Origin: Mucilaginibacter sp. SG564
Lineage (GTDB): Bacteria; Bacteroidota; Bacteroidia; Sphingobacteriales; Sphingobacteriaceae
DNA length: 64,000 bases
Direction of reading: 5' to 3'
Assembly (NCBI RefSeq): GCF_013149275.1
Contig: NZ_JABGNA010000005.1
Coordinates: forward strand, 1 to 64,000
Shown: positions 1 to 9,050 of the stretch, piece by piece
Layout of the letters: every line of letters begins with the position of its first letter
How positions within the stretch are numbered: the stretch's first letter is position 1
The notes under the pieces: generated by a model
The model's input: the letters and a program-made list of their open reading frames with translations, nothing else
Databases searched by the model: none
What the model was told of the DNA's origin: nothing
Program-made: the position numbers and the translations under genes

Positions 1-243
1 GGTGGGAAAAATAAAATGTCTGTCTTAAATGCCGTAAGAAACAAAATCATACACCGAATCTTTGCTGTCATTAAAAACCAAATACCTTATCAAAACCTTT
101 TGCGTGTTTCATAGAAATACAGCAATGACATAATTATTTTTATATCGAAGACGATTCTACCTGGCAGGGTATATTAATTCTATAGAATCAATATATTATT
201 ACCTTACATCATCAGCATTTTTTTTCGCACATTTGCACCCAAG
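1..243. other. Upstream intergenic stretch at window edge, no gene seen
   Basis: No convincing coding frame. The last 60 bases are AT-rich and end in a T-run followed by CACATTTGCACC (around 228-239) just before the ATG at 244. This resembles the -7 box TAnnTTTG of this phylum with one mismatch, so the promoter of the next gene probably lies here, with a very short leader. Confidence 0.4.
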
Positions 244-1533
244 ATGGAGCAGTACTTTATTATTGATTTCGACAGCACGTTTACACAGGTTGAGGCCCTT
301 GACGAACTGGCCCGCATTTCCCTCAAAAACCACCCAAACCGGGAAGCTATTTATCAGCAGATAGAAGACCTCACCAACGCTTCGATGGAAGGCAGGTTAT
401 CCTTCACGCAGAGTCTCGAAAACCGGGTTAAACTGTTAGAGGCCAACCGCGATCATTTAAAGCAGCTGATCAGTCATCTTAAGAAAAAAGTATCCACTTC
501 ATTTTCGCGCAATACTATTTTCTTTAAAAATCACCAGGATGAAGTACTCATTGTATCAGGTGGTTTCAAAGAATTTATTACCCCGGTAGTTACCGAATAC
601 CATATCAAAAAAGAAAACATCTACGCCAATACTTTTGTATTTGACGAAGATGGCAAGATCATCGGTTACGACCGCGAAAATCCCCTATCTCAGGAAGGCG
701 GCAAGGTTAAATTACTGAAAGAACTGCAACTACCCGGTGATATTTATGGCATTGGCGATGGCTATTCCGATTTCCAGCTGAAGGAGTCGGGCATGATCAA
801 AAAATTCTTCGCCTTTACCGAGAATATCGAGCGTAAATCGGTAGCCGAAAAAGCAGATCATATAACGCCCAGCTTCGACGAGTTTTTATACCTCAATAAA
901 TTACCACGCGCCATATCGTACCCTAAAAACCGCATCAAATGCCTCATTGTTGGTAATGTGGATGATGACGCGCTGGCGCAGATGAAAAAAGAGGGTTACA
1001 ACCTGCGCCACCGCGAAAGCGTTGAAGAAAAATACCTGGAAGAAGCCGGTGTTTTGTTTTGCGACCAAGCTAATCAGCCTACTCCCGAGCAGGTTCAGAA
1101 CGCGGGCAGATTAAAAGTTATCGGTATTTTTGGTAAATGCAACCGTAAGTTGGCGGATGCGGCCACCGAAAGCGGTATCATCATTTTTGATGATCCGAAG
1201 CATAATCCTCACAATAACGATTTTATACCCCGCCGGGTAATGGCTTTTATGAACGAGGGCAAAACACATACCAGCTGTAACTTCCCCGATCTGCAACCGC
1301 CACGGGTCAACAATGCTCACCGACTAATACACATCCACAAAAATATACCGGGTATACTGGCCAAGATCAACGAAGTATTTGCCCGCCACAATATCAATAT
1401 AGTAGGCGAATTTTTGGTGACCAACCCCCAGATAGGTTATGTAATTACCGATGTTAATACCGGCTATGATCCGCAGGTACTCAACGAGCTAAAAGCTATT
1501 GAACATACTATTAAATTCAGGTTACTTTATTAG
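244..1533 (+). CDS. HAD-type phosphoserine phosphatase fused to a SerA relic (substrate-binding and ACT parts only)
   Basis: Residues 1-225 are a HAD-superfamily phosphatase of the SerB type with all four motifs: D8-F-D10, S105 (VSGG), K154 and GDGYSD at 171-176. It should release serine from phosphoserine. Residues 230-325 resemble the N-terminal substrate-binding half of 3-phosphoglycerate dehydrogenase (KVIGIFGKCN, IIIFDDPKHNPHN), and residues 326-429 match the SerA C-terminus with its ACT domain (CNFPDL, HRLIHIHKNIPG, IGYVITDVN, final FRLLY). The NAD-binding Rossmann domain that should lie between is absent, so the SerA part cannot be a dehydrogenase. It may act as a serine sensor. The start follows a short leader. 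Phosphatase activity is well supported; the role of the tail is inference. Confidence 0.8.
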   Translation: MEQYFIIDFDSTFTQVEALDELARISLKNHPNREAIYQQIEDLTNASMEGRLSFTQSLENRVKLLEANRDHLKQLISHLKKKVSTSFSRNTIFFKNHQDEVLIVSGGFKEFITPVVTEYHIKKENIYANTFVFDEDGKIIGYDRENPLSQEGGKVKLLKELQLPGDIYGIGDGYSDFQLKESGMIKKFFAFTENIERKSVAEKADHITPSFDEFLYLNKLPRAISYPKNRIKCLIVGNVDDDALAQMKKEGYNLRHRESVEEKYLEEAGVLFCDQANQPTPEQVQNAGRLKVIGIFGKCNRKLADAATESGIIIFDDPKHNPHNNDFIPRRVMAFMNEGKTHTSCNFPDLQPPRVNNAHRLIHIHKNIPGILAKINEVFARHNINIVGEFLVTNPQIGYVITDVNTGYDPQVLNELKAIEHTIKFRLLY

Positions 1534-1601
1534 GATCGAGGATCGTGTTGCGAGGTTCGGGAAACACTTTTAATGACTGATTCCGGCCACAAGAACCCTA
1601 A

Positions 1602-2072
1602 CTATTCCGCAAAGGGTACCACAAGCACAGGAACTGCCGAATGACGTACCACGTGCTCGGCTACACTGCCAATGAGCAGGCGGTCAAAGCCCGAGCGTTT
1701 GTGTGTGCCTATTATAATCATATCGGCATTAAACTCTTTGCAGCAATCAATGATCCCCTCAGCGCGGGAGCCGTATTGTTTAAAAGCTGTTATCTCCAGT
1801 CCATCGCCAAACTCTTTGATGGTGCTGTTTATAAGCGCTTCTGTCTGATTAGTTTGCACCTCACTTAATTCCACCTCCTGGATGCCGAATGTGCTATCCA
1901 TGGGTATCCCTGTTAAATTATCAGCAGGTGTTGAGGGTATTGCAATTGGCTCGATGATGTGTACCAACCCCACGGAGGCTTTATAATCACGGGCCATATC
2001 AAAGCCATAAGCGGCGGCATTGCGCGCATAAGCGCTATCGTCAATACCTATTAGTATTTTACTGATCTTCAT
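1602..2072 (-). CDS. Universal stress protein, UspA family
   Basis: Single 156-residue Usp domain, starting with the typical strand ILIGIDDS (6-13) and ending with PVLVVPFAE. The nucleotide-binding loop normally reads G-2x-G-9x-G-S/T; here it is GTHKRSGFDRLLIGS, with Lys in place of the second Gly, so ATP binding may be altered. Cytoplasmic stress protein of unknown target. It stands alone; the intergenic piece upstream of its start (2080-2165) carries short GAATTCTGTAAA-like repeats in both directions. The family call is secure; the function is not more specific. Confidence 0.9.
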   Translation of the reverse strand: MKISKILIGIDDSAYARNAAAYGFDMARDYKASVGLVHIIEPIAIPSTPADNLTGIPMDSTFGIQEVELSEVQTNQTEALINSTIKEFGDGLEITAFKQYGSRAEGIIDCCKEFNADMIIIGTHKRSGFDRLLIGSVAEHVVRHSAVPVLVVPFAE

Positions 2073-2232
2073 GAGGGTTAATGTTTTTGATCAGAATTTA
2101 CAGAATTTTAAAATGAACAGAATCATGAAGTACAATTCTGAAAATCCTTAAATTCTGAAAATTCTAATCCAGACACCTATAAAGACATTTACATTTTAAA
2201 AATGTTTCCGTTTTTTACAGATATCATATCAA

Positions 2233-2262
2233 TTTGCCGGTATCTCATTTTTATTACCTTTG
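2233..2262 (+). promoter_or_regulatory. Bacteroidota-type promoter of kynA
   Basis: TTTG at 2233-2236, an 18-base spacer, then TACCTTTG at 2255-2262. This fits the -33/-7 pattern of the main sigma factor in this phylum. The -7 box ends directly at the ATG ATG start codons (2263, 2266), which implies a leaderless or nearly leaderless mRNA. Confidence 0.6.
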
Positions 2263-3213
2263 ATGATGCATTTCCATCCAGAAATTGAAGATCGCCTGGC
2301 ACGTTTGCAGGAAAAATATGAAGCCATGGGGCAGGACATGACCTCCTATCTCGATGGTTTACTACACGCCGATTTTTTAACCTACTGGGATTATATCCAC
2401 CTGGATACGCTCCTGAGCCTGCAAAGTCCTAAAACACCATTTCCCGACGAGGAGATATTTATCATGTATCACCAGATTACCGAATTGTATTTTAAACTGG
2501 CCCTGCATGAATGCCGGCAAATTGCCGAAGCACAACCACTTACGGTGGAGTTTTTTACAGCACGATTAAAGCGCATCAACCGGTATTTCGGCGCCTTGAC
2601 TCAATCCTTCGAGATCATGGTCGACGGGATGGAGAAGGAACAGTTCCTGCAATTCCGGATGTCATTGCTGCCGGCCAGCGGATTCCAGTCGGGCCAGTAC
2701 CGCATGATCGAGATATATGCCACCGACTTTATCAACCTGGTTGACAAGGATAAACGCCAGGAACTGAGTACGGCCACTATCGAAGACCAGTTTGAGTACC
2801 TGTACTGGAAATTTGGCGCTACCGAATTATCTACCGGCAAAAAAACACTTACCCTAAAACAGTTCGAGAAAAAATATTCCAAAACATTTATTGAGTTAGG
2901 CAAAGCCAGTGTTAACCATAATTTTAACGCTCTGGCTCGCCAGTTTGAAACCGCCGGACAATTGCCGCCCGAACTAAAGCAGGAGCTTAAACAGTTGGAT
3001 GTAAACGTAAATATCAACTGGCCGTTATCTCACTATAAATCGGCGGTACGTTATCTGAACCGTGAACCCGAGGAGATCAAAGCCACCGGTGGAACCAACT
3101 GGCAAAAATACCTGCCTCCCCGTTTCCAGAAACGCATATTTTATCCAACGTTATGGACTGCCGATGAACTGGATAACTGGGGCAAAGCCTGGGTGGAAAG
3201 CGTATTGGCTTAA
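2263..3213 (+). CDS. kynA: Tryptophan 2,3-dioxygenase
   Basis: Haem enzyme opening the indole ring of tryptophan to N-formylkynurenine, first step of the kynurenine pathway. Seen (numbering from a TTG one codon upstream): YWDYIHLDTLLSLQ (42-55), IMYHQITELYFKL with the probable active-site His71, the family signature SGFQSGQYRMIE (140-151), and a C-terminal WPLSHYKSAVRYL where His258 is the likely haem ligand, followed by GGTNWQKYLPPR. Length about 316 residues is normal for the bacterial family. ATGs at 2263 and 2266 are both possible starts. No other kynurenine genes are adjacent. A terminator hairpin follows at 3353. Confidence 0.93.
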   Translation: MMHFHPEIEDRLARLQEKYEAMGQDMTSYLDGLLHADFLTYWDYIHLDTLLSLQSPKTPFPDEEIFIMYHQITELYFKLALHECRQIAEAQPLTVEFFTARLKRINRYFGALTQSFEIMVDGMEKEQFLQFRMSLLPASGFQSGQYRMIEIYATDFINLVDKDKRQELSTATIEDQFEYLYWKFGATELSTGKKTLTLKQFEKKYSKTFIELGKASVNHNFNALARQFETAGQLPPELKQELKQLDVNVNINWPLSHYKSAVRYLNREPEEIKATGGTNWQKYLPPRFQKRIFYPTLWTADELDNWGKAWVESVLA

Positions 3214-3250
3214 AGCAGAAAGCCTAAGGCTGAAAGCAAAAAGCAAAGTC

Positions 3251-3336
3251 ATCCTGAACTTGTTTCAGGATCCCACAGGACAGTTAGCTTGCTCGCTGCT
3301 TACTTTGCTCGAGGGATGCTGAAACAAGTTCGGCAT
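3251..3336. repeat. Intergenic long inverted repeat (GAACTTGTTTCAGGAT type)
   Basis: Arm 1 at 3251-3271 (ATCCTGAACTTGTTTCAGGA) and arm 2 at 3313-3336 (complementary, GATGCTGAAACAAGTTCGGC) flank a 40-base loop. This is a dispersed palindromic element of the kind common between genes in this group, placed downstream of kynA. Confidence 0.6.
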
Positions 3337-3352
3337 AACGTTACCAATAAAT

Positions 3353-3387
3353 AAAAAATGCCACCCGAAACCAGGTGGCATTTTTTT
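3353..3387. terminator. Bidirectional rho-independent terminator
   Basis: Stem ATGCCACC / GGTGGCAT with A-run on the left and T-run on the right. It lies between kynA (plus) and the MACPF gene (minus), which converge here, and can serve both. Confidence 0.8.
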
Positions 3388-3429
3388 ATAAGACGCATGA
3401 TGATACGTCTATATTATCAATACAATTAA

Positions 3430-4797
3430 TTACATATCCGGACCAACAACGTAAGCGCTTATGCCGTTTACGTTTCTTAAAGGTTTAAAGTTAAAGTGGT
3501 AAAGGGCCTTAACTTGCAGATTAGGAATGTAGCGAATGTAAGAACGCTCCCTGAAGTATACTTTACCGGTTTGGGTATCATTAATAATGCCGTTATCTGG
3601 CGATATAGTTTCGCCCATGGCATATTTACTTAAGTCGGCAGCGCTGTAATGAACCATCAGTGAGGTATTAAACTCAAATAAGCCGTTAAGTACGTCCTGA
3701 TTTGGGATATAGCGCAGCGCGCCGTCCATTACAATATACACCTGGCCGGTATTGTCGTTACGAGTAAATTGTCCTTCGGGCAGTGATGGCGGCGCAGGAG
3801 TAATATTAACCTGGTGATCTTTTAAATATTGGTCAACATAAGCTTTAACAGCTGCGGATTTAGCCGGATCGGCAATTAATGCGTAAATAGGTATTAATCC
3901 ATCTTTTTTAATGTCAATCAGTTCAGCATTGTCAAAGTTGGTGCTGTTTTGCCATGCGCTGTAATCAATTACCGGTACCACCTGGTTAAAGGCTACTGTA
4001 CCAACAATTTCTTTAGTAGGATCGCCGCCATGAGTGATATAATGTAAGTACTGATTGTAGTTGGAGCTGCTTTGTGCGTGGTTGGTGTTGATATCCGTTT
4101 TTAATGAAAATAATAAGCTTATTTTTTCATCTAAACCGGCAGAAGCAGCACTTTTGCGGTCAGAAGATTTAGTTTCTGATTGATAAGTAACTTCCAGTTT
4201 TGCACCCAGCATAATGTCCGAAAGTACAAATGCACCGTATTGGGCTACCAATTGCTGAGGCGTAAGCGCGGCGGCGTCCTGCACAAAGCTTGGCATTAAA
4301 TAGCTTTGCAATAAAGCAGGAGTAGCGTTAAATTTCAATTCTTTCTGTTGCATTAACAAGCTATAGCTACCATAAATATATTTGGAGCTAAAAGAGTTTG
4401 AATTAGAGTAAGCTGCTGTAATAGAACCTTTAAATACTGCAAAACCTGTTGTAGCAGTTAAATGGGCCGACAGGTCTGAAGAGTAAGCCTGCGCGTTTTC
4501 GCCGTAAGAGAATACCGCGTTCCTGGTAGTATTCAATTGCGTTACAACCCGCGATGCATCAGCAGCCTTAAGCTTGGCAATATCAATTACCTGGAATGTT
4601 GTTGCGCTTGAGTTTCCGTATTCGCCGGTTACATCATAACCAAAACCCAATACGTCCCATACATGATCTACAGCTGATTTGGTTTGTAATTTGTTTGGTG
4701 TGGATGGAGATTCGGCCTGCCCCGGTTTAACCTGGCTTTGTTTAGAGCATGACCATAGCATACCCACTAAAGGGATTAAGAATAAAATTTTTTTCAT
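3430..4797 (-). CDS. MACPF-domain lipoprotein with two C-terminal IPN repeats
   Basis: 455 residues. The N-terminus is a lipoprotein signal (MKKILFLIPLVGMLWSC, lipid Cys17), so it is membrane-anchored. Residues about 45-330 look like a membrane-attack-complex/perforin domain: the core signature is YGAFVLSDIMLGAKLEVTY (187-205), the position where the family has YGTH-x-GG. Bacteroides antimicrobial proteins (BSAPs) combine the same lipoprotein signal and MACPF domain, so a contact-dependent or secreted toxin against relatives is a reasonable inference. Residues 350-377 and 410-436 are two copies of a G-x-VY-x7-RYIPN-x2-V-x3-L-x-FN repeat, perhaps for binding. Monocistronic, with terminators on both sides. 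The family call rests on one motif plus overall pattern. Confidence 0.72.
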   Translation of the reverse strand: MKKILFLIPLVGMLWSCSKQSQVKPGQAESPSTPNKLQTKSAVDHVWDVLGFGYDVTGEYGNSSATTFQVIDIAKLKAADASRVVTQLNTTRNAVFSYGENAQAYSSDLSAHLTATTGFAVFKGSITAAYSNSNSFSSKYIYGSYSLLMQQKELKFNATPALLQSYLMPSFVQDAAALTPQQLVAQYGAFVLSDIMLGAKLEVTYQSETKSSDRKSAASAGLDEKISLLFSLKTDINTNHAQSSSNYNQYLHYITHGGDPTKEIVGTVAFNQVVPVIDYSAWQNSTNFDNAELIDIKKDGLIPIYALIADPAKSAAVKAYVDQYLKDHQVNITPAPPSLPEGQFTRNDNTGQVYIVMDGALRYIPNQDVLNGLFEFNTSLMVHYSAADLSKYAMGETISPDNGIINDTQTGKVYFRERSYIRYIPNLQVKALYHFNFKPLRNVNGISAYVVGPDM

Positions 4798-4950
4798 AAA
4801 AAGTGATAAAATTTAATATTTGATTTTGGCGCAAACATACAATAATAACACTATCTATAAAGACATAAATTACATTATTTAACAATAATATAATCATAAT
4901 AATATCACACATAATCACAATCAATTACCGGCCAACGAGTTACCATAAAT

Positions 4951-4983
4951 AAAAAAGCCACCCAAAATCAGGTGGCTTTTTTT
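4951..4983. terminator. Rho-independent terminator of the M13 peptidase gene
   Basis: AAAAAAGCCACC / GGTGGCTTTTTTT hairpin with an 8-base loop, 40 bases beyond the stop codon of the minus-strand peptidase gene. Confidence 0.8.
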
Positions 4984-5023
4984 ATTTTTTATCGCCCGTA
5001 TTCTCGCAGGCAATTATTATATC

Positions 5024-7075
5024 TTACCAAACTTTTACACGCTCATTTTCGGGGCGATAAAGTTTGTCGCCGGGTTTGATGTCAAATGCTTTGTAAAATG
5101 CCGGGGTGTTTGACAGCGGCCCATTCACACGATACATTTCTGGCGAATGCGGATCGACACTGATACGCATACGCATGGTTTCGTCGCGGGTTTTGATGCG
5201 CCATACCTGGGCAAACGACAGGAAGAAACGCTGATCTGGTGTAAAGCCATCGATCTTGGCGTCACCTTTACCCTGTTCTGTTCTCTTGAATGCTTCGTAA
5301 GCGATAGCCAAACCACCAATATCGGCCAGGTTTTCGCCTTGGGTAAGGCTGCCGTTTACGTGCAGATTGTTCAATACCGTAAATTTGTTGTACTGCTCAA
5401 TCATCAGGCCTACACGGCTTTTAAATTTGTCGGCATCGGCTTTTGTCCACCAGTCTTTCAGGTTACCATCTTTATCATACTGGCGACCCTGATCGTCAAA
5501 ACCATGCGTCATTTCGTGACCGATAACCGCGCCTATAGCACCATAGTTAATGGCATCATCAGCATTCTTATCAAAGAAAGGAAACTGTAAAATACCCGCC
5601 GGGAAAACAATCTCGTTAAAGGTAGGGTTATAATAAGCGTTAACCGTTGGAGGAGTCATACCCCATTCGGTTTTGTCAACCGGTTTGCCTGCCTTTTTAA
5701 TCATCTCGTTATAGTGGTGACGGGCAATGGATTCCTGGTTTTTGTAATAAGCATCCTTGCTGATCTGTACATCATCATAAGTTTTCCATTTATCCGGGTA
5801 ACCGATCTTCTTGGTAAAAGCGGCCAGTTTAGCCAGGGCTTTAGCCTTGGTTTCGGGGCTCATCCAATCCAGCTTTTCAATGCGGTCTTTATATACCGCT
5901 TGCAGGTTGTTTACCAGGGCAAGCATGCGCTGTTTGGCATCCGGCGTAAAATATTTCTCTACGTAAAGCTGTCCCAGCAGCTCTCCTATACCACCATCAA
6001 CCGTTTCAATAACGGTTTTCCAGCGCTCCTGTTCTTGTTTTTTACCACTCAGGGTTTTACCGTTAAATTCAAAGTTGGCATCTCTGAAAGCTTTACTTAA
6101 TGCGGTGGAGGCATTATCCAAAGCCGTAAAAGTGGCTTTATCTTTCCAAACCTCAATTGGTTCAGATTTTAACAGACCATCCAATGCTTTAAAATAAGCC
6201 GGCTGACCCACCAAAACGGTATCCGTATTTAGCTCCATCCGTTTAAAAGCATCTTTCAGATCAATGTCCGGAATCTGTTTTTGCAAATCGGCAACGGCGA
6301 ACTTGTTGTAATTCTTCACGGGGTCGCGCAGTTCGGTTGGTGTCAGGTGCGATTTGGCTATCAGCGTTTCCAGTTTTAAAATACCCTCGGCCTTTTTGGT
6401 AGCTGTAGCTCCGTCAACACCGGTTAGGGTGAATAACTTAGTTATATATTTTACATACGCAGCACGTATTTTAACCGTAGCCGAATCGCTGTTGAAATAA
6501 TAATCGCGGTTAGGCAAGCCCAAGCCAGCCTGGTCAAAATGGGCAATGTTCTGATTACTGATACGATCATCAGGCGATACATAAAATCCCAGCAAAAAAC
6601 CGCCGCCTTCTTTGTAGCTATCGGCAGCCAGGCTTACCAGCCCTTTATAATCCTTTACCGCGGCAATTTTTGCCAGTACAGGTTTTACGGGTTCATAACC
6701 CAGCTTTTCGATACCTACAGTATCCATACCACTGGTATACAGATCGGCCACCTTTTGCTCCTTGCTGCCTGCAGGGTTATCCTGTTTGGTAATTTCCTCC
6801 AGTATTTTGTGCAGATTTTTCTGATTATCGTCATACAGGGTATAAAACGACCCCCAGCCACGTTGCGACGCCGGGATCTCAGTTTTCTTTACCCAGGCGC
6901 CGCTGGCGTACAAATAAAAATTGTCGCCAGGTTTTACCGTGGTATCCATACCGGTTTTATCAAAAAATACGGTGCGTTTTGGAACATCATCTGTCGATGA
7001 CGATTCCTTTTTTTGGCCGCATGACGCTAATATGGCGACAGGGATAGCCGCCAAAGCCCATTTTGTGATTCTCAT
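5024..7075 (-). CDS. M13-family zinc metallopeptidase lipoprotein (PepO/neprilysin-like)
   Basis: 683 residues, full length for the family. Lipoprotein signal MRITKWALAAIPVAILASC, so tethered to an envelope membrane. An N-terminal alpha-helical M13 domain is followed by the catalytic domain with GHEMTHGFDDQG (zinc ligands His-x3-His and catalytic Glu, near residue 520), the third-ligand motif ENLADIGG (near 585) and the family-typical C-terminal end YRPENERVKVW. It should cleave short peptides at the cell surface or in the periplasm. Single gene with its own terminator. Confidence 0.93.
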   Translation of the reverse strand: MRITKWALAAIPVAILASCGQKKESSSTDDVPKRTVFFDKTGMDTTVKPGDNFYLYASGAWVKKTEIPASQRGWGSFYTLYDDNQKNLHKILEEITKQDNPAGSKEQKVADLYTSGMDTVGIEKLGYEPVKPVLAKIAAVKDYKGLVSLAADSYKEGGGFLLGFYVSPDDRISNQNIAHFDQAGLGLPNRDYYFNSDSATVKIRAAYVKYITKLFTLTGVDGATATKKAEGILKLETLIAKSHLTPTELRDPVKNYNKFAVADLQKQIPDIDLKDAFKRMELNTDTVLVGQPAYFKALDGLLKSEPIEVWKDKATFTALDNASTALSKAFRDANFEFNGKTLSGKKQEQERWKTVIETVDGGIGELLGQLYVEKYFTPDAKQRMLALVNNLQAVYKDRIEKLDWMSPETKAKALAKLAAFTKKIGYPDKWKTYDDVQISKDAYYKNQESIARHHYNEMIKKAGKPVDKTEWGMTPPTVNAYYNPTFNEIVFPAGILQFPFFDKNADDAINYGAIGAVIGHEMTHGFDDQGRQYDKDGNLKDWWTKADADKFKSRVGLMIEQYNKFTVLNNLHVNGSLTQGENLADIGGLAIAYEAFKRTEQGKGDAKIDGFTPDQRFFLSFAQVWRIKTRDETMRMRISVDPHSPEMYRVNGPLSNTPAFYKAFDIKPGDKLYRPENERVKVW

Positions 7076-7238
7076 AAATTGTTTTTTAAATGTCAGTCCT
7101 AAAAAATCTAAGTTATAAAGTTCAATTGATAATAACTAAGACGCGGCCGACACATATCTGTTACATCACAGATTTAACTTCAGAAAGCCATACTTCAATC
7201 TTACTTAAAGAAAAGGACTTAAACTATAAATTTCAGAA

Positions 7239-7267
7239 CCCTCTCCTTTGGAGAGGGCCGGGTGAGG
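7239..7267. repeat. Dispersed palindrome (CTCTCCTTTGGAGAGGG type)
   Basis: CCCTCTCCTTTGGAGAGGG followed by CCGGGTGAGG, one of several copies in the window (others at 13120-13212, 13755-13962, 18681-18779). It sits 3 bases past the stop of the minus-strand MFS gene and may also work as its terminator. Confidence 0.65.
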
Positions 7268-7269
7268 TC

Positions 7270-8592
7270 TTACACTTCAGTTTTCACCTCCACTTCCGGC
7301 GGATGTATTTCACTGAGCGATAGCGGAATGAGTTTTTTGGTTTTCAGAAAAGTTAAGCCAACAATAAGCATGGTCATGGTACCTCCAAAAAGCACGGCCG
7401 GTATGGTACCCAGTAACCTGGCTGCCACACCCGATTCAAAATCACCGATCTCGTTAGATGAGCCTATGAACATGGAATTTACTGCCGAAACCCGGCCGCG
7501 CATATGATCGGGTGTTAGCAATTGCATTAATGTGCCCCGGATGATCACACTTACGCTATCAAAAGCCCCCTGCAAAAACAAGAATACCAGCGATACATAA
7601 AATATGGTCGACAAGCCAAAACCAATAATACATAAGCCAAACCCGGCCACGGCTATCAGCAGGTTACGCCACGGTTTATTCATGGGCGAAAAACGGATCA
7701 TGATGATCATGGTAAGCGCCGCGCCAAATGACGAAGCCATACGCATAATACCCAACCCTTCGGAACCAACCTTTAATATATCCAAGGCGTAAACGGGCAA
7801 CAAGGCCACTACACCACCAAAAAACACCGAGAAAAGATCAAGACTCATGGCATAAAACATGATCTTATTGGTAAATACAAATTGTAGCCCCGCCCGCAGG
7901 CTTATCCATATATCTTCCTTTTTCACAAACACCGGCGGATAAGAACGCAGCATATACACCAAAACAAGTGATATCAGCATAAAAAATAGCGTTAAACCCA
8001 TGGTTGCCGTAATGCCTGCCAATCCCGGAATAATATGACCGGCAAAACCATATATAAACCCACCCATGAGCGGCCCTACAATGGAAGCTATTTGCCAGCT
8101 TGAACTGCTCCAGGTACTCCCGTTAGGGTATAAGGATTTGGGGATACTTTGCGCGTAAATAGTAAATGTGGCCGGCCCATAAAAAGCTCTCGCCAAGCCA
8201 TTACAAAATATCATGGCATAAATAATTACCAGGATCATGGTGATGCTCAAATGCGGAGCCATGCTCCGGAGTGTGGCTATAAATATCACCAGTGACGATA
8301 AAAATACGCCTGCGAATAATATAAGCAGCATTTTACGCTTCTCATACTTATCGGCAATATAGCCGCCGTAAAGCGCTATACCTACCGCTGGTATGGCCTC
8401 GCTCAAACCAATATAGGCCAGCGCCATTTTGCTATGTGTTAACTGATAAATGTAGAAACCAAGTACAACGGTTTGCATTTGGTACGCGAGGGTGAAACAA
8501 AAGCGCATGCCAATGTAAGATCTGAAATCTTTGTATCGCAATGCTGCAAAGGAATCTGTTTTCTGGGGTTTACTATCTCCTTCTTCGGCCAC
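7270..8592 (-). CDS. MFS transporter, EntS/MFS_3-like
   Basis: 440 residues with about 12 hydrophobic segments and the inter-helix loop GGYIADKYEKRKML typical of major facilitator proteins. It resembles the MFS_3 (enterobactin exporter-like) branch: VGPLMGGFIYG and the second-half loop PDHMRGRVSAVNSMF. Substrate unknown; such proteins export drugs or siderophores. Not in an operon; flanked by repeat-rich DNA on both sides. Confidence 0.85.
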   Translation of the reverse strand: MAEEGDSKPQKTDSFAALRYKDFRSYIGMRFCFTLAYQMQTVVLGFYIYQLTHSKMALAYIGLSEAIPAVGIALYGGYIADKYEKRKMLLILFAGVFLSSLVIFIATLRSMAPHLSITMILVIIYAMIFCNGLARAFYGPATFTIYAQSIPKSLYPNGSTWSSSSWQIASIVGPLMGGFIYGFAGHIIPGLAGITATMGLTLFFMLISLVLVYMLRSYPPVFVKKEDIWISLRAGLQFVFTNKIMFYAMSLDLFSVFFGGVVALLPVYALDILKVGSEGLGIMRMASSFGAALTMIIMIRFSPMNKPWRNLLIAVAGFGLCIIGFGLSTIFYVSLVFLFLQGAFDSVSVIIRGTLMQLLTPDHMRGRVSAVNSMFIGSSNEIGDFESGVAARLLGTIPAVLFGGTMTMLIVGLTFLKTKKLIPLSLSEIHPPEVEVKTEV

Positions 8593-9050
8593 TGTGTTGT
8601 TTTAGATGTACTGCAAATTTACAATACCATTCTGGGAATATTCAATACGATGACCTATTTTTTATTGGACAAATAAGGGTAATTATTGGTGGGGATCTCA
8701 TGCTGAGCTCCGTCGAAGCATGATGGGTGGGTCTTTGCGCACGAGTCTTTGACAGGCTCAGACTCGCGGGGTTTATTTCCCGGGGCGTTCCCCTCCTGCC
8801 GTCGGGTCAGGCTATCCGCTCATACTGCGCGGGGCCTTAGCCACAAGGCCGGTATCCGCTACTATCCTTAACGCGAGCCGCAATAAAAAGCCGCCTGTGA
8901 GGACACAGGCGGCGGGAAAAAAAGAGGCGCATGTGATGCGTCTCTACAAAACTCTTACACTATTTGATCACTCAAACCATCTGCACATCCGGAATTCGCA
9001 CATCTGCATATTTGAAATCTGCACATCTACATATCCGCACATTTGCACAT
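8593..9050. other. Repeat-rich intergenic stretch, no gene
   Basis: Holds a TCATGCTGAGC-CCGTCGAAGCATGA palindrome (about 8699-8722), a GAGTCTTTGACAGGCTCAGACTC palindrome (8742-8764), a GC-rich repeat with GCGGGGCCTTAGCCACAAGGCC (about 8839-8860) and a GCCGCCTGTGAGGACACAGGCGGC hairpin (8891-8914). Short AT-rich CACATCTACATATC-like repeats (8980-9055) precede the end of the next gene. No coding frame looks real. Confidence 0.6.

Noticed and set aside
4742..4924. 60-codon frame overlapping the MACPF start
   Set aside because: Hydrophobic AT-driven sequence in another frame over the promoter region of the MACPF gene.
5147..5590. Plus-strand 147-codon frame opposite the M13 peptidase
   Set aside because: Mirror image of a clear peptidase frame with the zinc motif; no independent support.
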